This document shows, piece after piece, positions 9,269 to 17,607 of a stretch of 35,342 bases of DNA. The stretch is taken from positions 1 to 35,342 of the forward strand of contig CAMDEB010000004.1 in assembly GCA_945893085.1 (NCBI GenBank), in the 5' to 3' direction. A program made the translations under genes and the position numbers. Every line of letters starts with the position of its first letter. Within the stretch, counting starts at the first letter, position 1. The notes under the pieces were generated by a model, which did no database searches, was not told where the DNA came from, and saw only the letters and a program-made list of their open reading frames with translations. The stretch comes from Rhodoplanes serenus (GTDB lineage: Bacteria; Pseudomonadota; Alphaproteobacteria; Rhizobiales; Xanthobacteraceae).

Positions 9269-10275
9269 ACATAACAGCGATTGCGCCCAAGCCTCCTGAG
9301 ACTCCTGTCATTGCGGCTTCAGCCGGTCCGCTGGCGCTCTATCGCGCCATGCTGCGCATCCGGCTAATCGAAGAGGAAATCGCCAATCGCTATTCGGCGC
9401 AAGAAATGCGCTGCCCCGTGCATCTGTCGATCGGCCAGGAGGCGACCGCCGTCGGCGCCTGCGCGGCGCTGCGGACCGACGACCAGATCGTCTCCAGCCA
9501 CCGCAGCCACGGCACTTATCTCGCCAAAGGCGGCGATCTAAACGCGATGATGGCCGAGATCTACGGCCGCGAAACCGGCTGCTGCGGTGGCCGCGGCGGT
9601 TCGATGCATCTGTTTGACGATCGCGTGGGCGTGCTGGCGAGCGTGCCGATCGTCGGCAGCTTCATCGCGCTTGGCACGGGCGCGGCGCTGTCGTTCCGCC
9701 ACGCCAATCAGGACCGCGTCTGCATCGTGTTCCTCGGCGACGGTGCAATCGAAGAAGGCATCTTTCACGAGAGCGCGAATTTTGCCGCGCTCAAGAAGCT
9801 CCCGGTGATCTTCTTCATCGAGAACAACGGCTATTCCTGCTACACAAACCTGGAAGACCGCCAGCCGGTTCGCCCGCTCGCCGACGTGGCCCGCGCCCAT
9901 GGCATGCCGTCGGTGCAGATCGACGGCAATGACGTGATGGCCGTTTATGCGGCAACGTCTCCTGCCGTTGCCCGCGCACGCGCAGGACTTGGACCGACGC
10001 TGATCGTCGCCGACACCTACCGCTGGCGCGAGCACTGCGGCCCGAATTACGACAACGACATCGGCTACCGCACGCCGCAGGAATTCGAATCGTGGCGGGC
10101 GCGCTGCCCGGTGGAAACGATGGGCGCAAATCTGATGGCGCAAGGCACGCTGACCAAAACCGCGCAGGCGGAACTCGCGACCGAGATCGGCGCCGAAATC
10201 GATGCGGCGTTTCAGTTCGCCATCGGTTCCGCCTTCCCCGACCCCGCGACCGCCCGGGATCACGTCTATGCATGA
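9265..10275 (+). CDS. ThDP-dependent dehydrogenase E1 component alpha-like subunit
   Basis: ATGA overlap with the upstream stop. 'SHRSHGTYLAKGGDLNAMMAEIYGRETGCCGGRGGSMHLFD'; ThDP motif 'GDGAIEEGIFHESANFAALKKLPVIFFIENNGYS'. Confidence 0.88.
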   Translation: MNITAIAPKPPETPVIAASAGPLALYRAMLRIRLIEEEIANRYSAQEMRCPVHLSIGQEATAVGACAALRTDDQIVSSHRSHGTYLAKGGDLNAMMAEIYGRETGCCGGRGGSMHLFDDRVGVLASVPIVGSFIALGTGAALSFRHANQDRVCIVFLGDGAIEEGIFHESANFAALKKLPVIFFIENNGYSCYTNLEDRQPVRPLADVARAHGMPSVQIDGNDVMAVYAATSPAVARARAGLGPTLIVADTYRWREHCGPNYDNDIGYRTPQEFESWRARCPVETMGANLMAQGTLTKTAQAELATEIGAEIDAAFQFAIGSAFPDPATARDHVYA

Positions 10276-11350
10276 GCCAAGGCTCATCACCGCCGGCGAA
10301 GCGATCCGCGAGGCGACCGACCTTGCGATGGCGGCCGATCCGTCGGTCGTGCTGATGGGCGAAGGCGTTGCCGACCCGAAGGCGATCTTCGGCACCACCG
10401 CCAATCTTTCGCAGAAATACGGCCCGCAGCGCGTCATCGAGCTGCCGCTGTCGGAAAACGGCTTCACCGGCATCGCGATCGGCGCGGCGATGAACGGACT
10501 GCGGCCGATCATCGTGCACCAGCGCGTAGAATTCTGCCTACTGGCGATGGAACAGCTCGTCAACAACGCGGCCAAGATCCACTACGTGTCGAATGGCGCG
10601 CATCGCGCGCCGATCGTAGTCCGCCTGATCGTCGGCCGGGGCTGGGGCCAGGGTCCGGCGCATTCGCAGAGCCTTGAGGCGCTTTTCGCTCACATTCCGG
10701 GGTTGAAGGTTGTGATGCCGTCGTCGGCTGCAGATGCCAAGGGCATGCTGCTGGCTTCGATCCAGGACGATAGCCCGGTGATCTTCATCGAGCACCGCTG
10801 GGTCCACTACGTGAAAGGCCACGTTCCGCCCGGCATGCAGACGGTTCCGCTTGACGGCCCGCATCGGCTGCGCGAAGGCGACGCGGTCACCGTGGTGAGC
10901 AATTCGTACCTGACGCTTGAAACGATCCGCGCCGCGGAGGAATTGGCCAAGGAAGGCATCGCCGCCGATCACTTCGATCTGCGGGTGATCCGGCCGCTCA
11001 ATGTCGCGCCGATCGTCGAATCGGTCCGCCGCACCGGCCGGCTCGTGACGGTCGACACCGGATTCATGACCTATGGTATCGGCGCCGAGATCGTCAGCCG
11101 CGTGATGGAACAGTGCTGCATGCAGATGCGCGCGAGCCCGCGTCGCCTGGGCTTGCCGGAATACCCCACGCCCAGTTCCCGCTCGCTTGCCGCCGCCTAC
11201 TATCCGCGCTCGCCGGACATCGCCGCCGCCATTGCAGAGGTGGCCGGGGCGCCTGCCGCGCGCATCGCAAGCCTTCGCTCGACACTCAGCGCCGACCGCG
11301 AATCGGTCCCGCTCGACATTCCCCATCACTCGTTCCAAGGCCCGTTCTGA
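10268..11350 (+). CDS. ThDP-dependent dehydrogenase E1 component beta-like subunit (transketolase-like)
   Basis: ATG at 10268, 8-bp overlap with the alpha CDS. 'VLMGEGVADPKAIFGTTANLSQKYGPQRVIELPLSENGFTGIAIGAAMNGLRPI', 'ADHFDLRVIRPLNVAPIVESVRRTGRLVTVD'. Confidence 0.87.
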   Translation: MHEPRLITAGEAIREATDLAMAADPSVVLMGEGVADPKAIFGTTANLSQKYGPQRVIELPLSENGFTGIAIGAAMNGLRPIIVHQRVEFCLLAMEQLVNNAAKIHYVSNGAHRAPIVVRLIVGRGWGQGPAHSQSLEALFAHIPGLKVVMPSSAADAKGMLLASIQDDSPVIFIEHRWVHYVKGHVPPGMQTVPLDGPHRLREGDAVTVVSNSYLTLETIRAAEELAKEGIAADHFDLRVIRPLNVAPIVESVRRTGRLVTVDTGFMTYGIGAEIVSRVMEQCCMQMRASPRRLGLPEYPTPSSRSLAAAYYPRSPDIAAAIAEVAGAPAARIASLRSTLSADRESVPLDIPHHSFQGPF

Positions 11351-11352
11351 AC

Positions 11353-12456
11353 ATGAAGGTGCGGTACTCGTATCTCCCGCAGCAGTTCGCCGATGCGGAC
11401 GACCTTTGGGCGGCGCTGAAAGCGTTCGTGCCGACCGGCGATTTCACGCTCGGCAAGCCGCTGACCGAGTTCGAAGGTCGCTTCGCCGAACTGATCGGCA
11501 CCAAGCACGCCATCGGCGTCGGCTCCGGCACCGATGCAATCAAGCTGTCGCTCAAGGCGGTCGGCGTGTGCCACGGCGACGAGATCATCACCGCCGCCAA
11601 TACGTTCATTGCGACCGTCGGTGCCATCAACGAGATCGGCGCGCGCCCGGTGTTCGTCGATTGTGACGACACCTTTTGCATGGACACGAGCCTGGTCGAG
11701 CAGGCCATCACGCCGCGCACCAAGGCGATCGTGCCGGTACACTTCACCGGTTACATGACCGACATGGTCAAGCTGATGCCGATCGCGGAGCGGCACAAGC
11801 TGCCGATCATCGAGGATGCCTGCCAATCGATACTCGGCGCGCAGAACGGGCGCAACGCCGGAAGCTGGGGCCGGACCGGCGCGTTCTCGCTGCATCCACT
11901 GAAGAACCTCAACGTGTGGTCCGACGGCGGCGTGATCGTGACCAACGATGACGCACTCGACCGCTCGCTGCGGCTTCTGCGCAACCACGGCATGCGCAAC
12001 CGCGATGAGATCGAGATTCTGGGCTACAACTCGCGTCTCGACACCATCCAGGCGGTGGTCGGCAACTGGCTGATCCCGCAGACGCTCGATATTTCCGAGC
12101 GCCGGATCGACAACGCTGCCTATTACGACAAGCATCTCGGCGCCTTGAAGCAGATCCGCATTCCGCCGCGCCGCGCCGACATGCGGGTGGTGTATCACCT
12201 CTACGTCGTGTTCGCGGAAAACCGCGATGCGCTGTTGCGCCATTGCGTGGAACAGGGCATCGAAGCCAAGGTCCACTACCCCGTGCCGCTCTACCTCCAG
12301 GACGGGCTCAAGTTCCTGGGCTACAAGCCCGGCGCCTTCCCGGTCACCGACCGGCACGTGCACGAGATCATCACGTTCCCCTGCGACCAGCATCTGAGCC
12401 GGGCCGAGCAGGACCACGTCATCGAAACCGTCAGGGAATTCTATGGTCGCGGTTGA
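11353..12456 (+). CDS. DegT/DnrJ/EryC1 family PLP-dependent sugar aminotransferase (copy 1)
   Basis: 'GVGSGTDAIKLSLKAVGV', 'IIEDACQSILGAQNG', PLP-Lys region 'GAFSLHPLKNLNVWSDGGVIVTND'. Confidence 0.9.
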   Translation: MKVRYSYLPQQFADADDLWAALKAFVPTGDFTLGKPLTEFEGRFAELIGTKHAIGVGSGTDAIKLSLKAVGVCHGDEIITAANTFIATVGAINEIGARPVFVDCDDTFCMDTSLVEQAITPRTKAIVPVHFTGYMTDMVKLMPIAERHKLPIIEDACQSILGAQNGRNAGSWGRTGAFSLHPLKNLNVWSDGGVIVTNDDALDRSLRLLRNHGMRNRDEIEILGYNSRLDTIQAVVGNWLIPQTLDISERRIDNAAYYDKHLGALKQIRIPPRRADMRVVYHLYVVFAENRDALLRHCVEQGIEAKVHYPVPLYLQDGLKFLGYKPGAFPVTDRHVHEIITFPCDQHLSRAEQDHVIETVREFYGRG

Positions 12457-13564
12457 GACCAGGCAGCGGACGATCCCTTACGTCGACCTCGCCGCGCAGT
12501 TCGCCGGCGAGCGCGAGGAACTGTTGGCTGCCATCGAAAGCGCGCTCGCGACCGGCCATTGGGTCGGCGGCGCGATGGTCGAGGAGTTCGAGGCGGCCGC
12601 GGCGCGCTATCTCGGCGCGCGCCATGTCGTCAGCGTCGCATCCGGGACCGACGCGCTGATTCTCGCGCTGCGCGTGCTCGATCTCGGCCCGAACGACGAG
12701 GTGATCACGCCACCGAACTCGTTCGTCGCCTCGACTGCGGCGATTCACTTTGCCGGAGGCAAGCCGGTTTTCGCCGACGTGCTGCCCGACCAGAACATCG
12801 ACCCGGCGGCGATCGAAGATGCAATCACGCCGCGCACGCGCGCGATCATGCCGGTGCATCTGTCCGGCCGGATCGCCGATATGGATGCGATCAACGCCAT
12901 CGCGGCGAAGCACAAGCTCGCAGTGATCGAGGATGCAGCCCAGGCCGCGGGCGCCCGCTTCAACGGCCGCGCCGCCGGAACCCTCGGCACGCTCGGCTGC
13001 TATTCCGCGCATCCGCTGAAGAACCTCAACGCCGCGGGCGACGCGGGCTTCATCGTCACCGACGATGCCGCGCTCGCCGAACGGCTGCGGCGGCTGCGCA
13101 ACAACGGCCTGATCGACCGCAACACCGTCGTCGAATGGGGCGTCGTATCGCGACTGGATCACATCCAGGCCGCGGTGCTGCGCTATCGTCTCGACCGTCT
13201 CGACGGAATCGTTGCCACGCGCCGCAACAACGCGAAAATCTATCGTTCAGCGCTCAACGATCGCGCGGTATTCGCGCCGCCATGCCGTCCTCAGGAATTC
13301 AACGCGTTCCACACCTTCGTCATCCAGTGCGACCGGCGCGATGCGCTGCGCGAGCACCTTGCCAAGCAGGGCATCGGCACCGCGATCCACTATCCGGTTC
13401 CGATCCACCTTCAGCCGGCGGCGCGCGCGCTTGGCTACAGCAAGGGCGACTTCCCCGTCACCGAGCGGCAGGCCGAACGCATCCTCACCCTGCCGGTCAA
13501 TCAAACGCTCGTTCGCGACGATATCGAATACGTCGCCGAAACCGTGAACGGATTTTTCCGATGA
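12443..13564 (+). CDS. DegT/DnrJ/EryC1 family PLP-dependent sugar aminotransferase (copy 2)
   Basis: 14-bp overlap with copy 1. 'SVASGTDALILALRVL', 'VIEDAAQAAGARFNG', 'GCYSAHPLKNLNAAGDAGFIVTDD'. Confidence 0.9.
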   Translation: MVAVETRQRTIPYVDLAAQFAGEREELLAAIESALATGHWVGGAMVEEFEAAAARYLGARHVVSVASGTDALILALRVLDLGPNDEVITPPNSFVASTAAIHFAGGKPVFADVLPDQNIDPAAIEDAITPRTRAIMPVHLSGRIADMDAINAIAAKHKLAVIEDAAQAAGARFNGRAAGTLGTLGCYSAHPLKNLNAAGDAGFIVTDDAALAERLRRLRNNGLIDRNTVVEWGVVSRLDHIQAAVLRYRLDRLDGIVATRRNNAKIYRSALNDRAVFAPPCRPQEFNAFHTFVIQCDRRDALREHLAKQGIGTAIHYPVPIHLQPAARALGYSKGDFPVTERQAERILTLPVNQTLVRDDIEYVAETVNGFFR

Positions 13565-14751
13565 GCGGCGACTTGCTCGATTACGCCAATCTCGTCGCCC
13601 GCTACGAAGCGGGGCTGGTCGACAATCTCCGGAGCTTCGGCTTCCAAACCGACTACCTCGATCTGTGGGTGCCGGACGAGAACCTGTCCCGCAGCCTTCT
13701 CAACCTGTTCGACGCCGCCGCCGAGGCCGGCCACCGCTCGCTCGCCATCCGGATTTCCGCCGATGCCGCAGCCGATCTGAAATCGGCCGAGCTGACGGAT
13801 CAGGCCGCCTCGCGCGGCCACGTCCAATTCGAGGCCGACAGCGGCTCCGTCATCCTCCGGATAACGGACCTGCATGTTGCCGCAATGCCCACGCGCACGG
13901 ATCGCGCTGCCGTGAGCGCGCAAGCATCCGCCGCCGCCCGCACGTCTGCGGTCGAAACCGCTGGCCGCGCCGAAGCGACTCTGCGCCAGCCCATGGCGCT
14001 GTCGCAGCCCTATGCGTCCAATCTGGCCTCTGCCGCCGGCAGCGTGCCAGCCGACCCTGTGCCGTCGAATGCCGTTCACGCCAGCGCCGGGATCGACGGC
14101 CTGGTCCTTGAGGCAGATATCGACCCCGCCGTTCACGTCATCCGCGCCATGAGAGCCACCGGAGCCCGCGGCAAGATCGCGGGCGATCTGATCGCGGCCA
14201 CGACGCAACTTTGCCAGGGCTTGCCGATCCTGGAGGCCGCGGACCACGGCGCCATCCGCCTGGAATACCTGTTGCGCGGCGATGCCGCCCGGCCTTGCCC
14301 CGGCATCCTCGTGCCGGAAACCATCGAATCCGCCTTCCATTTCGTGTCGGCGCTGTTGCGGGCCGTGCTGGCGGACTATCGGCAGAAATCGGGATTCAAG
14401 AGCAAAACGAACACGTTCGACGTCATGCCAGGCCCCGCCTGGATGCAGGCCTCCGACGCCGAACGCCGTGCCCTCCTGCAGCGTGCTTTCGCCGCCGGCA
14501 GGTTCCCGGCCGAGGATGTCATTGTTGTCGCCATCGAGTATGATGTGCGCGTGGTTGTTTCGCTCGGCGGCGGACTTTCGGGGAGCCCGGCAAGCGTCAC
14601 CGCCGATCTCGAGCGCTGCGTGAAAAAGCATGCCGACGGACGGCTTGAGCTGTTTCTGACCGAGGTGAAGGACAGCAACAAGCTCAGGCGGCTCAGCGAA
14701 CCGAAAAGCAGCGAACCCAAAAACAGCGAACCCAAGAGCAAAGCATCGTGA
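13561..14751 (+). CDS. Protein of unknown function (396 aa) with C-terminal SEPK repeats
   Basis: ATGA overlap with the upstream CDS and GTGA overlap with the downstream radical SAM CDS. No family recognised. The longer ORF from 12559 is out of frame with, and overlaps, the aminotransferase. Confidence 0.75.
   Translation: MSGDLLDYANLVARYEAGLVDNLRSFGFQTDYLDLWVPDENLSRSLLNLFDAAAEAGHRSLAIRISADAAADLKSAELTDQAASRGHVQFEADSGSVILRITDLHVAAMPTRTDRAAVSAQASAAARTSAVETAGRAEATLRQPMALSQPYASNLASAAGSVPADPVPSNAVHASAGIDGLVLEADIDPAVHVIRAMRATGARGKIAGDLIAATTQLCQGLPILEAADHGAIRLEYLLRGDAARPCPGILVPETIESAFHFVSALLRAVLADYRQKSGFKSKTNTFDVMPGPAWMQASDAERRALLQRAFAAGRFPAEDVIVVAIEYDVRVVVSLGGGLSGSPASVTADLERCVKKHADGRLELFLTEVKDSNKLRRLSEPKSSEPKNSEPKSKAS
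14695..14739 (+). repeat. Three 15-bp tandem units encoding SEPK[S/N]
   Basis: AGCGAACCGAAAAGC / AGCGAACCCAAAAAC / AGCGAACCCAAGAGC. Confidence 0.9.
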
Positions 14752-15869
14752 CAGGCCTCGTCGAACACACAGAGCTCATTCTGGACGGCACCAAGATCGG
14801 CTGGCACCTCGATCGCGTGCGCGCCTGGGAGCGCGGCGAGCGCATCGCCCCGATCACCATCGACATGGCGCTGACCCGCGCCTGCAATTTCGCCTGCGGC
14901 TACTGCTACGCGATGCTCCAGGAGAACGACCGCAAGGTCATGAACCGGAAGATCATCTACGATTTCCTGGAGGACTGCGCCGAGATCGGCGTCAAGGGCA
15001 TCAGCCTCGTGTCCGACGGCGAAAGCACGATCTCGCCGGTGTTCGTCGACGCGGTGCGGCGCGGCGCCGAGCTCGGCATTTCGATGGCCTGCGGCACCAA
15101 CGGCTTCGTGCTGACCAAGCCGAAGCTCGAGGAAATCCTGCCGCACATGACGTATCTGCGCATCAACATCTCGGCCGGCGAGCCCAAGCGCTACGCCGAG
15201 ATCATGGGCGTGAAGGAAAGCTGGTTCGACCGCGTCTGCCAGAACATTCGCGACATGGTCGAGATCAAGAAGCGCGACAAGCTGCCGGTGACCATCGGCC
15301 TGCAAATGGTGCTGATGCCGGAGTTCGAGGACCAGATCATGCCGCTCGCCCGGCTCGGCAAGGAGCTGCGGCCGGACTACCTCGTGATCAAACATTGCTC
15401 GGACAACGAGGACGGTGATCTCGGCGTCGACTACGGCGCTTACGAGAAGCTTTACGATACGCTGCATGCCGCCGAGCAGCTTTCCGACGACGAGTACAAG
15501 GTCGTCGTGAAGTGGTCGAAGATCGAAGCCAAGGACGAGCGCAGCTACCAGCGCTGCTACGGCGCGCCGTTCATGATCCAGCTCTCCGGCTCCGGCCTCG
15601 TCGCACCCTGCGGCATGCTGTTCAACGAACGCTATAAAAAGTTCCACATCGGCAACATCTGCGAGGAGCGATTCAAGAACATCTGGGCCAGCGACCGCTA
15701 CTGGGAGGTCATGAACTACCTCGCCTCCCCCGAATTCAACGCCCAGAAGATGTGCGGCTCGCTCTGCCTGCAGCACAAGGTAAACGAGGCGCTCGACGCG
15801 CATCGCAAGGGCAGCATCACGCTGCGCGACCAGGGCGGCACCGCGCCCATGCACCTTAACTTCATCTAA
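14748..15869 (+). CDS. Radical SAM protein with SPASM/twitch-like C-terminal Cys region
   Basis: GTG start; CxxxCxxC in 'TRACNFACGYCYAM'; C-terminal cysteines 'RCYGAPF...GLVAPCGMLF...HIGNIC...MCGSLC'. Confidence 0.88.
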   Translation: MTGLVEHTELILDGTKIGWHLDRVRAWERGERIAPITIDMALTRACNFACGYCYAMLQENDRKVMNRKIIYDFLEDCAEIGVKGISLVSDGESTISPVFVDAVRRGAELGISMACGTNGFVLTKPKLEEILPHMTYLRINISAGEPKRYAEIMGVKESWFDRVCQNIRDMVEIKKRDKLPVTIGLQMVLMPEFEDQIMPLARLGKELRPDYLVIKHCSDNEDGDLGVDYGAYEKLYDTLHAAEQLSDDEYKVVVKWSKIEAKDERSYQRCYGAPFMIQLSGSGLVAPCGMLFNERYKKFHIGNICEERFKNIWASDRYWEVMNYLASPEFNAQKMCGSLCLQHKVNEALDAHRKGSITLRDQGGTAPMHLNFI

Positions 15870-16080
15870 GAGTCCGTTTCGAAACTCACCGCCGAAGTGT
15901 CCAAGTGCAGCTTGGACGGTCGCTCTGCGATGTCACTATGCCCGATTTTCGTGGGTTTCGTCGTCCCAAGAGAGCCAAGGGAAGTGGCCTTTGCAGGGTT
16001 TCAAAACGGCCTCTAAGATGAAAGATCATCATCTGCGATTGCGCCTCGCTCCTGCGGGGGGCGCGCGCCATTGAACCGAG

Positions 16081-17604
16081 ATGCTTTTCCCCTCCAATGA
16101 ATTTCTGCTGTTCTTCCTGCCGGTCGCGCTGATTCTTTTTCTGTTCGTTCGCCACTTCGCCGGCACGGCCGCGGTCGTTCTCTATCTACTGATTGCGTCG
16201 CTGGTCTTCTACGCCTACACCAACCCGCTCTATGTGCCGCTGATTCTGGCGTCCATGACGTTCAACTACGCGATGGCGCAGATGGCCGTCGCGCGGATGA
16301 TCACGCCCTGGTTTGCCATCGCCTTTGGCGTGTCGGTCAATCTGGCCGTACTCGGCTGGTTCAAGTATTCGGCATTTATCGCAGGCGCCGTCCACGCAGC
16401 CTTCGGCGTGACACTGCCGGCCTATGGCGGCGAGCTGCCGCTCGCGGTGTCGTTCTTCACCTTCCTGCAGATCGCCTATTTGGTCGATGTCTGCACTGGC
16501 CGGAAGCAGACCGGCGGCATCTTCGACTACTTCCTGTTTGTCACCTTCTTTCCGCACCTGATCGCCGGACCGCTGGTGCATCACGGCGAGCTGATCCCGC
16601 AATTCAAGGATATCGGCCGAAGCTGGCGGCGCTGGCAGACATGCTTCGCGGTGGGGCTGACTATCTTCGCGGTCGGCCTGTTCAAGAAGATCGTCATCGC
16701 CGACAACATCGCCCCCTTTGCCGATCTGGTGTTCGACGGCGCCAAGGCCGGCCAGGCTCCGGCGCTGATCCAGTCGTGGGTCGGCACGCTGGCTTATGCC
16801 CTGCAGATCTATTTCGATTTCTCCGGCTATTCCGACATGGCGATCGGGCTCAGTAAGATGTTCTGCCTGAAGCTGCCGATCAATTTCAACTCGCCCTATC
16901 AGGCGACCAGCATCATTGACTTCTGGAAGCGCTGGCACATCACGCTGTCGCGCTTTCTTCGCGACTACCTCTATATCCCGCTCGGCGGCGGGCGCGTCGG
17001 CAGTGGGCGCCGTTACGCCAACGTCATGATCGTCATGCTGCTCGGCGGGCTTTGGCACGGGGCGGGCTGGCAGTTCATCTTCTGGGGCGGGCTGCACGGC
17101 ATCTATCTGGTGATCAACCACGTATGGCGCTCGGTGTCGGCCGGCCGGCTGGACAATTCGCTTCTCTGGAACGGCTGCGCATGGTTCATCACGCTGATCG
17201 CTGTGCTCGTCGCCTGGGTACCGTTCCGCGCCGCGGACCTCTCCACCGCGGTGCTGATCTGGAAGGGCATGATCGGCCTCAACGGCATCACCGTCGGCGA
17301 CAAGCTCGCGTTCCTGACCGCGTACCTGCCTTTCGCACGGGTCGCACCGATGGGCTTCCTGAACCTTGGGACCACCAATCTGGCCATTCTGGCCATCGCA
17401 TTTGTCATCGCCGTCGCCTGCCCCAACATCTACCGGATCATGCGCCGCGGCGATCCGGTCCTCGATACGCATGTCGAGCTCGGCCCGCCGTTCCGTCTGC
17501 AGTGGTCGCCGACGCTGACGTTCGCGGCGGCGACCTGCGCGCTGCTATTTTGCGCTTTCGCAACCAGCCAGGAAGGCAGCCCCTTCTTGTATTTCCAGTT
17601 CTAG
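16081..17604 (+). CDS. MBOAT family O-acyltransferase (AlgI-like), module 1
   Basis: Multi-spanning hydrophobic protein; 'FVTFFPHLIAGPLVHHGELIPQF', 'QIYFDFSGYSDMAIGLSKMF', 'FWKRWHITLSRFLRDYLYIPLGG', 'GGLWHGAGWQFIFWGGLHG'. Confidence 0.93.
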   Translation: MLFPSNEFLLFFLPVALILFLFVRHFAGTAAVVLYLLIASLVFYAYTNPLYVPLILASMTFNYAMAQMAVARMITPWFAIAFGVSVNLAVLGWFKYSAFIAGAVHAAFGVTLPAYGGELPLAVSFFTFLQIAYLVDVCTGRKQTGGIFDYFLFVTFFPHLIAGPLVHHGELIPQFKDIGRSWRRWQTCFAVGLTIFAVGLFKKIVIADNIAPFADLVFDGAKAGQAPALIQSWVGTLAYALQIYFDFSGYSDMAIGLSKMFCLKLPINFNSPYQATSIIDFWKRWHITLSRFLRDYLYIPLGGGRVGSGRRYANVMIVMLLGGLWHGAGWQFIFWGGLHGIYLVINHVWRSVSAGRLDNSLLWNGCAWFITLIAVLVAWVPFRAADLSTAVLIWKGMIGLNGITVGDKLAFLTAYLPFARVAPMGFLNLGTTNLAILAIAFVIAVACPNIYRIMRRGDPVLDTHVELGPPFRLQWSPTLTFAAATCALLFCAFATSQEGSPFLYFQF

Positions 17605-17607
17605 TCC

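Noticed and set aside
12559-13560. N-terminal extension of the 730-aa ORF
   Set aside because: Overlaps the DegT aminotransferase out of frame with Arg-rich translation; the real start is the ATG at 13561.
5125-15869. Assignment of the operon to bradyrhizose or another specific named sugar
   Set aside because: The gene content is suggestive of an unusual sugar, but nothing in the sequence identifies the product or even confirms the organism.
15899-15917. Hairpin GTCCAAG-TGCAG-CTTGGAC after the radical SAM gene as a terminator
   Set aside because: Perfect 7-bp stem but no following T-tract, so I cannot call a Rho-independent terminator.
14376-17472. Long minus-strand ORFs 14376-15854 and 16186-17472
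   Set aside because: Antisense to the radical SAM and MBOAT genes; no domain motifs.
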